A DNA stretch of 64,000 bases from Parabacteroides distasonis ATCC 8503 (GCF_000012845.1 NC_009615.1:1511501-1575500), one strand, 5' to 3'; shown: positions 36,946 to 46,002, counted from the stretch's first letter. Notes: generated by a model from the letters alone, not told the origin. Made by a program: numbers and translations.

Positions 36946-37467
36946 CTATTTCCTGACTCTTTCCGTTACCGGTTGATTCGTGGCGACAGAGATTCCTTGT
37001 AGCTCTACATACTCGACGCTTAAAGGATTCTTGGAGCTGGCTTTAACGTAGAGGGATTGGAGAATCGCCTGTTGGTTGTTGATCGTTATGTAGCATACAT
37101 AGCGGGAATCACGTTTGGTAATCGTCAACTGGCGGGAGGGATAAGCGGTCAATGAGCATACACAAGCATTATCACTCGCCGAGATCAGTTTATACCCATA
37201 AGCCATTTTCCGTTGGATATAGCTCAAGCCATTGGTTTCCCCCGGATGCTTTTCCCGATTGACCCAATAAACGTTCAAGGGATCATGTGTATCCAGCTTA
37301 CCATCCCTCAGATTCACATCGTAACAAACCAAGTTCTTATTCACGCTTCGTGCTATATGAAAAAGCCTCCCGACCGTTGGATAAGTACCTTCCTCCGGGT
37401 CCGCCGCAAACGAGGCGACGAAAGGGAAAAGCATAATAACGATACTAAGCAGCCATCTCTTTCTCAT
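36946..37467 (-). CDS. Exported DUF4833 family protein
   Basis: This 173-residue protein has a signal peptide (SIVIMLFPFVASFAADP) and a beta-rich domain of the DUF4833 family (RLFHIARSVNKNLVCYDVNL, then NVYWVNREKHPG). It is probably periplasmic. The family has no known activity. It lies inside the D-amino-acid operon between the permease and ridA genes, which is the only clue to role. Confidence 0.75.
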   Translation of the reverse strand: MRKRWLLSIVIMLFPFVASFAADPEEGTYPTVGRLFHIARSVNKNLVCYDVNLRDGKLDTHDPLNVYWVNREKHPGETNGLSYIQRKMAYGYKLISASDNACVCSLTAYPSRQLTITKRDSRYVCYITINNQQAILQSLYVKASSKNPLSVEYVELQGISVATNQPVTERVRK

Positions 37468-37485
37468 TGCTCAATCATTCTTTTA

Positions 37486-38805
37486 TTATACAATCATATT
37501 TAAGATCATTACCCCGATCAATCCTACGACCGACACGATCGTCTCCATGATAGACCATGAGCAGATCGTATCCTTTATGCTTAGGTTAAAATATTCCTTG
37601 AACATCCAGAAACCGGAATCGTTGACATGCGAGAACATCAAGCTACCCGCTCCTAAAGATAAAACCATCAAGTTCGGGTTCGCACCCGTTTGCGTAACTA
37701 AAGGCATCACCACGCCCGCCGCCGTCAACGCCGCCACCGTAGCCGATCCCACGCACAAACGGATCACGGCAGAGATCAACCAACCCAAGATCAACGGATG
37801 AACGGGCAATTGCTCTAGGCTTGTCGCCAGCTCATTGCTTACCCCGCTATCCTCCATGATCTGCTTGAAGATACCGGAACCCGCGATGATCAAAAGGATC
37901 ATAGAGATATCTTTCACGGCCTCCCCATAGACTGCCATAACCGACTTGATACTACGTCCCTGCCGGATGCCCAGCGTATATGTAGCGAACAACAAGGCGA
38001 TCAGCATTACAATGGAAGGAGCACCAATAAAAGAGACTATCCCGCTCGCCATCTCGCCCATATCCTTAAAGCAATAAGGAATAACCGTCACGATAATCAG
38101 TAAAAAGACAGGCAACGTAGCGCTGATAAAACTATTCGCCTTGCCCGGCATGCTATATCTCCCGCTATCCTCTTTCTGCTCGAACAACGTGACCGGACCG
38201 GATTTTATATGTTTCAACCGACTGCCGAACACCGGCCCGGCGATAATGATAGCTGGAATCGCCAAGAACAAGCCATAGATCAGCGTAAGGCCGATATTTG
38301 CGTTGAACTGTACCACCAAGGCTACCGGAGACGGATGCGGGGGCAGGAATCCATGCGTCACGGACAACGCCGCCAACATCGGCAACCCGATATAGACCGC
38401 CGGAAGCTTGTATTTATACACGATCGAGAAGATCAATGGCACCAACAACACAAATCCGATCCCATAAAATAACGGAATACCCACGACAAAGCCTGTCACC
38501 ATCAGCCCCCATTGTATATGCTTAGTACCAAAAAGCGACACCATCACGGAAGCGATCTTCTGTGCCGCTCCGCTCTCGGCCACCAACTTGCCTAGCATAG
38601 CGCCTAATACGATAATCAACGTCAACCCACCCAAGATACTCCCGATACCGTTATTCACCGAGTCCGGCAGCTTCTCCAACGGAATGCCCAAAGCGATGCC
38701 CGCCAAGATAGAGGAGATCAGAAACGCGATGAAAGCATCCACCTTAAAGTAGGATATCAAGACAATCAATAAGGCCAAACAAAGTACGACAATGATAAAT
38801 GACAT
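37486..38805 (-). CDS. GntP-family permease (gluconate / D-serine type)
   Basis: This 439-residue inner-membrane protein has about twelve helices and the GntP family segments FLISSILAGIALGIPLEKLP, GFLPPHPSPVAL and RLCVGSATVAALTAAGVV. The family covers gluconate transporters and the D-serine permease DsdX. With a D-serine/D-threonine-type lyase and RidA immediately downstream, uptake of a D-hydroxyamino acid is more likely than gluconate. It is the first gene of its operon. Confidence 0.88.
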   Translation of the reverse strand: MSFIIVVLCLALLIVLISYFKVDAFIAFLISSILAGIALGIPLEKLPDSVNNGIGSILGGLTLIIVLGAMLGKLVAESGAAQKIASVMVSLFGTKHIQWGLMVTGFVVGIPLFYGIGFVLLVPLIFSIVYKYKLPAVYIGLPMLAALSVTHGFLPPHPSPVALVVQFNANIGLTLIYGLFLAIPAIIIAGPVFGSRLKHIKSGPVTLFEQKEDSGRYSMPGKANSFISATLPVFLLIIVTVIPYCFKDMGEMASGIVSFIGAPSIVMLIALLFATYTLGIRQGRSIKSVMAVYGEAVKDISMILLIIAGSGIFKQIMEDSGVSNELATSLEQLPVHPLILGWLISAVIRLCVGSATVAALTAAGVVMPLVTQTGANPNLMVLSLGAGSLMFSHVNDSGFWMFKEYFNLSIKDTICSWSIMETIVSVVGLIGVMILNMIV

Positions 38806-38868
38806 GTTTTTTCGCTGTATTAGTTTATAATCCGTAAACGGGATACAAAGAAAACATTTATTTCCGAA

Positions 38869-39960
38869 CTACCCCTTTTTACGATAACTAATTACCGCTA
38901 ACAGATTAAAAAAAACAGCAAATAGACAGACAATCACAAAATGTCCCCGTAAATCGGCAAAGCCGCTCCCCTTTAAATAGACCATACGCATCACCTCCAC
39001 GAAATAACGCACCGGGTTCGCCAGCGTGATCTTCTGCGCCCATTCCGGCATACTGCTGATCGGCGTGAACAATCCGCTTAGCAAGGCGAAAATGATCAAG
39101 AAGAAAAACGCCGTAAGCATCGCTTGTTGCTGCGTGGACGAGAAGGAGGAGATCGCCAAGCCAAATCCCGTAAAAGCGATCAAATATACGGCGGCGAACA
39201 AATAGATCACCCCGAAACTCCCCTCCGGCACCAAGCCGTAGATCAGCCAAGCGATGAGGATCGCCACCGTCAGCAGGACAAAGCCTATCACCCAGAAAGG
39301 GATCAGCTTCGACAGCAGGAACAGGGACTTGGGTACGGGCGAGACGTTTATCTGCTCGATCGTCCCTTTCTCCTTCTCGCTCACGATATTCAAGGCGGAG
39401 ATCGATCCCCCGATAATCGTCAGCAAGAATACCATGATGCCGGGAACCATATAGATCTTGTAGCTCAAGTGGGGATTGAACAGGTTAATCGAAGCCACTC
39501 CCCTGCCCGATCCCATAGAGGCGAAACCTTTCTCCCTATTGAAATCCTGTATAATCGAGGAGAGGTAGGAGCTACCCAAGCCGCCCTTGGTTCCGTTCAC
39601 GGCGTTAGCGGCGATCATCACGTCCGCCCTGCCCTCCTTCCCCAAGTCCCGCTCGAAATCAGAGGGGATTTCCAGAATGATATCGGACTCATTGCTCTCC
39701 ACCGAGGTCAGCGCCTCGTCGTAACGATCCGACCGGTCTGTCAGGCGGAAATATCCGGAGGATAGTACCTTATCTACCAATTGCATGGAGGTGACGGAAT
39801 GATCATTGTCCACGATGCTAAGGTTAATATTTCGCATCTCGAAATTAGCGGCGAAAGGCAAGATGATCAACTGCATGATCGGGATGATGAAGATAATCTT
39901 CGGCATGAACCGGTCCCGACGGATCTGCTTGAACTCTTTCTCTAACAAATATCGTAACAT
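38869..39960 (-). CDS. ABC-2 type exporter permease (second copy)
   Basis: This 363-residue permease has one N-terminal helix (IIFIIPIMQLIILPFAANF), a periplasmic domain (about 45-170) and five C-terminal helices, with the ABC-2 signature SEKEKGTIEQINVSPVPKS near residue 200. It is a paralogue of the gene just upstream; the two probably form a heterodimer like YbhS/YbhR. It ends the exporter operon. Confidence 0.9.
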   Translation of the reverse strand: MLRYLLEKEFKQIRRDRFMPKIIFIIPIMQLIILPFAANFEMRNINLSIVDNDHSVTSMQLVDKVLSSGYFRLTDRSDRYDEALTSVESNESDIILEIPSDFERDLGKEGRADVMIAANAVNGTKGGLGSSYLSSIIQDFNREKGFASMGSGRGVASINLFNPHLSYKIYMVPGIMVFLLTIIGGSISALNIVSEKEKGTIEQINVSPVPKSLFLLSKLIPFWVIGFVLLTVAILIAWLIYGLVPEGSFGVIYLFAAVYLIAFTGFGLAISSFSSTQQQAMLTAFFFLIIFALLSGLFTPISSMPEWAQKITLANPVRYFVEVMRMVYLKGSGFADLRGHFVIVCLFAVFFNLLAVISYRKKG

Positions 39961-39963
39961 AGC

Positions 39964-41049
39964 TTATAATCGTATTTTAAAACGTTTCACACTCAAGAAT
40001 ACCAGCACGACCGCCATGAACGACAGTATCCCGATCTCCTTCAAGATCGACACGGCGGGAAGCCCCTTGATCATCACGTCCTTCACGGCGATGATATACC
40101 ATTTGGCCGGAACGATATGGGAGAACCATCGCAGGATATCCGGCATATTCTCTATCGGGAACATCATGCCGCTCAACAACATGATCGGAAGCATCAAGGC
40201 GATACCGCTGATCAACATAGCCGCCTGCTGGGTATCGGCTACCGTGGAGATCAGCAGGCCCAGACAGAGGGATACGATCGCATACAGGATGGACACGGAA
40301 ACCAGCAACAGCAGGCTGCCTTTTATCGGAACGTCCAGCAGGAAATAGGATAGCAGCAAGATCGTAGCGATATTCACCATACTCAGCAATAGGTATGGGA
40401 TCGCCTTGGCCAGAATGATGTAGATGGGTTTCAACGGGGAGACCAGCAGGACTTCCATCGTTCCCATCTCCTTCTCTTTCACGATGCCGATCGAGGTCAT
40501 CATGGCGCATATAAGGATCAAGATCAAACCCATTACGCCGGGCACGAAGTTGTAGGCGCCTTTCATTTGAGGGTTGTAGAGCAAAGTGGTAACCGGGGTC
40601 ACGGCTTTACTCTCAACCGCCGACTCGCCTTTCAACTGCTCCGCGATGATCGCCGAACAATAAGCGATTAGCTGAGTCGCCTCGTTCGGATCGGTAGCGT
40701 CCGCCAAGACTTGTACTTGGGCATCGGCCGTGGAAGCGTATTGAGGGGGAAAGACAACTATGACGTGTACCTTTCCTTGCCGAAACAAGGCCCCGGCGTC
40801 CTCATAGCTATCGACGGTCGTATACAGCTCGAAGTACTCGCTGGCATTCAAGCGGTCTGCCATCTTCAGTGTCAGCTCATCCCGGCTTTGGTCGAAAATA
40901 GCGATCGGCACACGCTTGATCTCGGTCGTGATGGCATATCCGAACAAGATGATCAGGATGACGGGCATGAGCAAGAGGATCATTGTCGTGCGTGCGTCCC
41001 TGAAAATGTGATAGAACTCCTTTCTAACAAAGGATATGAATTGTTTCAT
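39964..41049 (-). CDS. ABC-2 type exporter permease (first copy)
   Basis: This 361-residue permease starts FVRKEFYHIFRDARTTMILL, a typical YbhS/YhhJ opening, followed by the first helix, a periplasmic domain and five C-terminal helices with KEKEMGTMEVLLVSPLKP. Gaps of 3 bp to each neighbour indicate one operon with two ATPases and the second permease. Confidence 0.9.
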   Translation of the reverse strand: MKQFISFVRKEFYHIFRDARTTMILLLMPVILIILFGYAITTEIKRVPIAIFDQSRDELTLKMADRLNASEYFELYTTVDSYEDAGALFRQGKVHVIVVFPPQYASTADAQVQVLADATDPNEATQLIAYCSAIIAEQLKGESAVESKAVTPVTTLLYNPQMKGAYNFVPGVMGLILILICAMMTSIGIVKEKEMGTMEVLLVSPLKPIYIILAKAIPYLLLSMVNIATILLLSYFLLDVPIKGSLLLLVSVSILYAIVSLCLGLLISTVADTQQAAMLISGIALMLPIMLLSGMMFPIENMPDILRWFSHIVPAKWYIIAVKDVMIKGLPAVSILKEIGILSFMAVVLVFLSVKRFKIRL

Positions 41050-41052
41050 CGT

Positions 41053-41787
41053 TTATTCTCCTCTCGTTGCTTTTCGAGCCAAGGCGTGGAAGACTTGGTT
41101 CATATTCGTTGTCTTAAAATCCCGCTTCAAGGCGGAGGGACTGTCTAACGCTTCGATCTTTCCGTCTACCATGATGGAGACACGGTTACAATACTCCGCC
41201 TCATCCATATAATGGGTGGTGACGAAGATCGTGATCCCCCGGGCAGCCGCTTCATAGATCAACTCCCAGAACTGGCGGCGGGTGACGGGATCGACGCCTC
41301 CGGTAGGCTCATCCAAGAAAACGATCTTGGGATCATGGATGATCGCCACGGAGAAGGATAGCTTCTGTTTCCACCCCAAGGGCAGGGAATCGACCAAGGT
41401 ATTCCGCTCCTTTTCCAGCCCGAGGATATCCAGCAACTCATCCGTTTTCTGGGACAGCTGCCGTTTAGACAAGCCGTAGATACCGCCGAAGAGACGGATA
41501 TTCTCCCATACCTTTAGATCGCCGTATAGGGAGAATTTCTGGCTCATGTATCCGATATTCCGTTTGATGGACTCGCTCTCCCGGTAGACATCGAAACCGG
41601 CTACCCGGGCCTCGCCGGATGTCGGGACCGACAGGCCGCAGAGCATACGCATGGCGGTGGTCTTCCCTGCCCCGTTTGCCCCGAGGAAGCCGAATATCTC
41701 GCCCGGCTCCACCTCGAAACTGATATGATCGACGGCGGTGAAGGTGCCGAAACGTTTGGTCAGTTGTTTTACTTCTATCGCTTTCAT
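41053..41787 (-). CDS. ABC exporter ATP-binding protein (second ATPase)
   Basis: This 244-residue nucleotide-binding protein has Walker A (GANGAGKTTAMRML), Walker B (IVFLDEPTGGVDP) and the switch histidine (FVTTHYMDEAEYC). Its signature motif reads LPLGWKQKL rather than LSGGQ. The partner ATPase keeps LSGGMKQKL, so the pair is asymmetric, like the two halves of the fused YbhF ATPase of E. coli. A 268-bp gap filled with hairpin repeats separates the two ATPase genes. Confidence 0.92.
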   Translation of the reverse strand: MKAIEVKQLTKRFGTFTAVDHISFEVEPGEIFGFLGANGAGKTTAMRMLCGLSVPTSGEARVAGFDVYRESESIKRNIGYMSQKFSLYGDLKVWENIRLFGGIYGLSKRQLSQKTDELLDILGLEKERNTLVDSLPLGWKQKLSFSVAIIHDPKIVFLDEPTGGVDPVTRRQFWELIYEAAARGITIFVTTHYMDEAEYCNRVSIMVDGKIEALDSPSALKRDFKTTNMNQVFHALARKATRGE

Positions 41788-41829
41788 TATTTATCCTTAT
41801 TTCATAATTACAATGCCGTATTTCTCCAA

Positions 41830-42043
41830 GATTCGACCTCGCGCCCAACGCGAGGCCCCGCATTTCCCCGAGATTCGACCTCGCACCCGACGCGAGCCCC
41901 GCATTTCCCCGAGATTCGACCTCGCACCCAACGCGAGGCCTCGCATTTTTCCGCGATTCGACCTCGCGCCTGACGCAAGCCCCGCATTTTCCCGAGATTC
42001 GACTTCGCACCCGACGCGAGGTCGAATCTTGGGGAAATGCGAC
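41830..42043. repeat. Array of five 41-42 bp hairpin repeats inside the exporter operon
   Basis: Units start at 41830 (42 bp), 41872 (41), 41913 (42), 41955 (41) and 41996 (last, different). Each begins GATTCGACCTCGC and ends GCATTTCCCCGA or similar, and contains a 7-bp stem such as CCTCGCG...CGCGAGG around a CCCAA loop. The last unit turns over: CGCGAGGTCGAATC at about 42015-42028 is the reverse complement of the unit start, so the array ends in inverted orientation. It lies between two co-directional ATPase genes. There are no unique spacers, so it is not CRISPR. Confidence 0.85.
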
Positions 42044-42055
42044 ACATCCCCTCTC

Positions 42056-42961
42056 TTACAAGGCCATGAAACAATCCTCAACGCTTGGCTCAAGGCGTTC
42101 GATGCTTACATCTGCGTAACCTTTGCCTTTCAGATATTCCTGTAATCGCCTCATGACATCCTCCCCATCCCTCCTCAACGTAAGATGATGAGCATCTCCA
42201 AAAGCGAAACACGAGTTTGTATCCGGGAACTCCCGCAAGTCTCCCAACAACTTATACATCGATGCGCATCGCACCGCGTATAGCCGCCTATCGAATGAGG
42301 TACGGATACCTACCGGCGTATCGATAGACAGGCATTCCCCAGAACGCACCAAAGCGATACGGTCGCAACGGGAGGCCTCATCCATATAAGGTGTAGAGAC
42401 AAGTATCGTAATGCCTTGCCGTTTCAGACGATCCAGCATATCCCAGAACTCAGAGCGGGAGACAGGATCGACCCCCGTCGTAGGCTCATCCAAGAACAAG
42501 ACATCCGGACGATGGATCAAAGCGCAACTCAAAGCCAGCTTCTGCTTCATACCACCGGACAGCTTCCCCGCCCGCCGATGCTTGAACGGCTCTATCTGCC
42601 TATAGATATCCCGTACCAGATCGTAGTTCTCCTCGATCGTCGTATTGAAGACCGTAGCGAAGAAGTTCAAGTTCTCCTCTACTGTCAGGTCTTGGTAGAG
42701 CGAGAAGCGGCCGGGCATATATCCTACCCGCCGACGGATCTCCTTCAAGTCTTTCACCACGTCCAAGCCGCAGACAGAGGCGGTACCGCTATCGGCCAGC
42801 AACAACGTGGTCAGGATACGGAACAGGGTGGTCTTTCCCGCCCCATCCGGACCGATTAACCCGAACAACTCACCAGAGCCGATCTCCAGCGACAGATCCC
42901 GCAGGGCCTCGACATCGCCATAACGCTTGGTGATATGATTTATATGAATCTCATTATTCAT
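42056..42961 (-). CDS. ABC exporter ATP-binding protein (first ATPase)
   Basis: This 301-residue ATPase has Walker A (GPDGAGKTTLFRIL), the canonical signature LSGGMKQKLAL, Walker B (VLFLDEPTTGVDP) and an extra C-terminal domain of about 70 residues as in the YbhF N-half. The start at 42961 (MNNEIHINHITKRYG) overlaps the end of the adaptor gene by 8 bp, arguing for coupled translation. Confidence 0.92.
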   Translation of the reverse strand: MNNEIHINHITKRYGDVEALRDLSLEIGSGELFGLIGPDGAGKTTLFRILTTLLLADSGTASVCGLDVVKDLKEIRRRVGYMPGRFSLYQDLTVEENLNFFATVFNTTIEENYDLVRDIYRQIEPFKHRRAGKLSGGMKQKLALSCALIHRPDVLFLDEPTTGVDPVSRSEFWDMLDRLKRQGITILVSTPYMDEASRCDRIALVRSGECLSIDTPVGIRTSFDRRLYAVRCASMYKLLGDLREFPDTNSCFAFGDAHHLTLRRDGEDVMRRLQEYLKGKGYADVSIERLEPSVEDCFMAL

Positions 42962-43844
42962 ATTTAATCTCCCCATATTGCCCGATCTTCAGATAACCAT
43001 CGTTGCGGACGGCGATCTTGATGGCATATACCAAATTAGCCCGTTCGTCCTTCGTCTGGATACCTTTCGGGGTAAACTCGGATTTATCGGAGATCCACGT
43101 GATCGTACCGGGGTATTCCCGGCGATCATTCCCATAGTCGGCGAAGACCTTGAGAGATTGCCCTAGTTTCTGGTGGGATAACTGATCCGCCGTCACATAG
43201 GCGCGGAGATAAAGCAAGTCCGTATCGGCGATCTTGTAAAGCGGTTTGCCTGCCGCCGTCACCTCTCCCGGCTCGGCGTATTTCACCAATACCGTACCGG
43301 TCTGGGGATTGAGGATACGGCTTTTCATCAGTTGATCATCCAATTGCATGATCTGGTATTGCAGGCCTTCCGCCTCGGCGTCGGCACCTCCCGTCGTCTT
43401 GCTTAAAGAGGAGTATTGGGCATCCAGTTGTTTCTGGAGATATTTGATGTTATTCACGATATCGTCCAGTTGCTTTTGGTTACCCGCTTTGGCGCGCACC
43501 AAGTTCTCTTGTCGCTGCTGCTCGGTCTTGGCCGTGGCGATTTGTTGTTCCAGAACGGCGATCTGCTTGCGGATATCCGGCTTGCGAATATCTACTGAGC
43601 GAAGGCTGGCAGAGAGTTGCATCTTCCGCAGAAAAAGCTGGGTACTATCCACGTAACCCACGATGGCGCCGGCATCCAAGCGATCGCCCTCCTCGATATT
43701 CAGTTCCATGATCTTTCCGTTGGCTTCCGAAGATACCAAGATCTCGGTTGCCTCAAAGGTACCGGAAGCGTCAAAATCATTGTCTGTATTACCGCAAGCC
43801 GTCCATAGAAGGCTGCATAAGCTGATAAAAATCAAATGTCTCAT
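42954..43844 (-). CDS. HlyD-family periplasmic adaptor lipoprotein
   Basis: This 296-residue membrane-fusion protein carries a lipobox (CSLLWTACGNTD, Cys at 17), a lipoyl-like domain (KIMELNIEEGDRLDAGAIVG), a long coiled-coil hairpin (about 75-165) and a beta-barrel tail. It resembles YbhG and would connect the ABC-2 exporter with the TolC-type protein encoded just upstream. Confidence 0.9.
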   Translation of the reverse strand: MRHLIFISLCSLLWTACGNTDNDFDASGTFEATEILVSSEANGKIMELNIEEGDRLDAGAIVGYVDSTQLFLRKMQLSASLRSVDIRKPDIRKQIAVLEQQIATAKTEQQRQENLVRAKAGNQKQLDDIVNNIKYLQKQLDAQYSSLSKTTGGADAEAEGLQYQIMQLDDQLMKSRILNPQTGTVLVKYAEPGEVTAAGKPLYKIADTDLLYLRAYVTADQLSHQKLGQSLKVFADYGNDRREYPGTITWISDKSEFTPKGIQTKDERANLVYAIKIAVRNDGYLKIGQYGEIKYE

Positions 43845-43871
43845 AAATCAATTGTATTTGTCATACTCTAT

Positions 43872-45158
43872 TTAATTCGTTGTATACATATAATTATAAA
43901 TGGTCATCAAGCGCTGTACACGGTGCGCCGCGGCGGTTTGCCGGGCCATGTCCTCGGCGTTGATCTCCCGGATCAGGTCCGTGACGGAAATCACGCCATT
44001 CTCCAGCTTCACCTCCGCTGCCTGCTTGATGCTTGTTCTCAGACGGATGATATCGTCATCGGCACGCATCAGGTCCGTCATTTTCTTTATCTCCGTGTTT
44101 TGCCGCAAAAGTTGCAGGCGGGTATTGAATAAGAAGGTCTCCCGTTGCACATCAATCTGGCGACGGCTTACCTCGATCTTCCTCCGGTCGTTCTTCAGCG
44201 TGTACAACTTCCCCAGATTCCAAGAAAGACGGACACCGGCCACATAATAAGGCTCGAAACTATCCTCCAGCATGTTCAAGCCCGGCCGGCCGTAACCACC
44301 TTGTACGAAAGCTCCGATACGAGGCATCAAGCCCGCCGTTACCTGCTTGTTTTGCGTCTCGATCCATTCGCTCTTAGCATCCAAGGCCCGTAATTCCGGA
44401 CGGTTGATTTGCGTGGACAATGAACGCTCGGGTGACTCCGGAGTCTTCAAGACGACTTGATCCGTCAGTGGTTTATTGATAAAGGTCGCCAACATCTGCC
44501 GATATACCGTACGAGACGCTTTTAGCTCAATCTCATTTTGGCGGGCATTCAGCAGTTCCACTTCCATACTTTCCAGATCCGATTGATTCGCCACGCCATT
44601 CTCCATCATCGCCTTGATACGCTCGATATTGACCTGCAACTCTTTTTGAAGCAAAGCGTTCTGACGTATCAACTCGTCTTGCAGCAGGCAACCGAAGTAG
44701 ATTTGATTCACCCGGTCGTTCAGCGCATACAACTCACTTTCCAATTGTTCCCGGTTGGCGATCGCCTCGGCACGAGTCAAGGCACGGGCCGAACGGGTGC
44801 TACCGCCGTCCCAAATCGTCTGGTCCACCTGCGCCACGACTTGATACTGGTCCTTGCTCAAGCTCGGGATCTCAAAGCCGGGAAGAAGCGAGGAGATCTT
44901 ATCGCCATCCAAAGGCAACTTCGTCACGTCGCTCTGATAGCTTGCCTTACCGCTTACCGAGAGCTGGGGAAGCCAAGCCTTGCCCACATTGCTCAAGCTA
45001 TAACGCTCCGTCTGATCGATCAAACCCATTTGATGAATCTGTGGATAATTCGCCCTCGCCCATTCGTAACATTGGGTGATCGTGACCGATTCCTGTCCGC
45101 TAACCCTTCCGGCATAACCCAACAGGCTAATTAACAATAATACATATACACCTCTCAT
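43872..45158 (-). CDS. TolC-family outer-membrane channel (ABC exporter operon)
   Basis: This 428-residue protein has a signal peptide (GVYVLLLISLLGYAGRVSG) and the two helical OEP repeats of TolC-type channels, with ITQCYEWARANYPQI near the start and VISVTDLIREINAEDMARQ near the end. The start at 45158 was chosen because a longer frame would overlap tetR and add a hydrophilic leader. It is the second gene of the operon, after the TetR-type regulator. Confidence 0.88.
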   Translation of the reverse strand: MRGVYVLLLISLLGYAGRVSGQESVTITQCYEWARANYPQIHQMGLIDQTERYSLSNVGKAWLPQLSVSGKASYQSDVTKLPLDGDKISSLLPGFEIPSLSKDQYQVVAQVDQTIWDGGSTRSARALTRAEAIANREQLESELYALNDRVNQIYFGCLLQDELIRQNALLQKELQVNIERIKAMMENGVANQSDLESMEVELLNARQNEIELKASRTVYRQMLATFINKPLTDQVVLKTPESPERSLSTQINRPELRALDAKSEWIETQNKQVTAGLMPRIGAFVQGGYGRPGLNMLEDSFEPYYVAGVRLSWNLGKLYTLKNDRRKIEVSRRQIDVQRETFLFNTRLQLLRQNTEIKKMTDLMRADDDIIRLRTSIKQAAEVKLENGVISVTDLIREINAEDMARQTAAAHRVQRLMTIYNYMYTTN

Positions 45159-45195
45159 ATACTCTATGATATGTTTATTAAATTGAACAAATCCA

Positions 45196-45825
45196 TCATC
45201 TGGCATCCGGGACCATCAGCTGGGTTATTACCTCGACGATCAAATCCCTGCGCCTATCCATATATTCCTCAAACCGCCCCATATCGTTATCCAAAAAAGC
45301 CGCCGCTAGTGGCTTGCGGATCAACAACGGGAAGACCACTAGGCTCACCAAGGTCGAAACCAAATCTATGACCGGCATCTTCCGTAGAAGCCCCTTGTCC
45401 ATCTCCTCCTCTATCTGACGACGAAGACGCAAGATGGGCTGTATTTTTTTCGGATCTTTCAGCACGGTCTGGAATAAACGTTCTGGATCTCTGTTTAACT
45501 CGCCCACCACAAAATTCGGGAACATCGGGTTTGCACGAACAATTCCCATATACAGATCAACGATCACCGGCATTTTCTCCAGCATCGTACTCTTCTCATC
45601 CAAAACCCGATCGATGTTCGGCAACAATGAAGAAAGCAATTGCCCGAAAATAGCGTCGAACAGAATCTCTTTCGTCCTATAATAATAATGTAAGGCCGTC
45701 CTGCCAATACCCACTTCTGCCGCCACGTCACTCATAGTAGCCGCCTCGTACCCCTTTCGGACAAACACTCGCTTCGCCGCTTCTATGATGCGAGGCTCCA
45801 TCTCATTCATATCTTTCGCTTCCAT
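45196..45825 (-). CDS. TetR/AcrR-family regulator of the ABC exporter operon
   Basis: This 209-residue repressor has the N-terminal helix-turn-helix (AAKRVFVRKGYEAATMSDVA, then GIGRTALHYYYRTKEILFDA) and a helical ligand domain. It is first in a seven-gene operon with TolC, HlyD, two ATPases and two permeases, the arrangement of CecR (YbiH) and ybhGFSR in E. coli. A palindrome overlapping its own promoter (45873-45888) suggests autorepression. The inducer is unknown. Confidence 0.92.
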   Translation of the reverse strand: MEAKDMNEMEPRIIEAAKRVFVRKGYEAATMSDVAAEVGIGRTALHYYYRTKEILFDAIFGQLLSSLLPNIDRVLDEKSTMLEKMPVIVDLYMGIVRANPMFPNFVVGELNRDPERLFQTVLKDPKKIQPILRLRRQIEEEMDKGLLRKMPVIDLVSTLVSLVVFPLLIRKPLAAAFLDNDMGRFEEYMDRRRDLIVEVITQLMVPDAR

Positions 45826-45872
45826 AATAAAATGTTATTTTTTGTTTTGTCACCATTGTTTGTCATTATTGT

Positions 45873-45893
45873 TTGACACATGCGTCAAAAATA
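45873..45893 (-). promoter_or_regulatory. TetR-type operator overlapping the exporter promoter
   Basis: TTGACACATGCGTCAA (45873-45888) is a palindrome with two central mismatches. It overlaps the minus-strand -7 element TATTTTTG (45886-45893), which has a partial -33 (CTTG) 19 bp upstream, and ends about 48 bp before the tetR start. A protein bound here would cover the transcription start. Confidence 0.6.
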
Positions 45894-45903
45894 GTATAAA
45901 AAA

Positions 45904-45944
45904 ATTACATAGCAAGTAAAACCTAAGTTTTCTTGCTATGTAAT
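45904..45944 (-). terminator. Rho-independent terminator after the GH43 gene
   Basis: A perfect 13-bp stem (45904-45916 with 45932-45944; ATTACATAGCAAG with CTTGCTATGTAAT) is extended inward by AAAAC/GTTTT around a CTAA loop. On the minus strand a run of T follows directly, and on the plus strand a T-rich run is also present. Confidence 0.8.
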
Positions 45945-45958
45945 CCTTCTTTTTTTCA

Positions 45959-46002
45959 TTCGAGAGGAAATACGATTCCTTTCGAGAGGAAAGCGGATTC
46001 CC
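45959..46002 (+). repeat. Two 22-bp tandem repeats downstream of the GH43 gene
   Basis: Units at 45959-45980 and 45981-46002 share TTCGAGAGGAAAnnnGATTCC; a partial third begins at 46003 (TTCGAACCC). They lie between the GH43 stop and its terminator. Confidence 0.6.

Noticed and set aside
41465..42010. Open minus-strand frame giving a repetitive basic protein across the hairpin array
   Set aside because: It overlaps the second ATPase gene in another frame and its repeats are just the 41-42 bp DNA units read through; codon use is not gene-like.
41830..42043. Possible CRISPR array
   Set aside because: The units are contiguous with no unique spacers, each contains an internal hairpin, and no cas genes are near.
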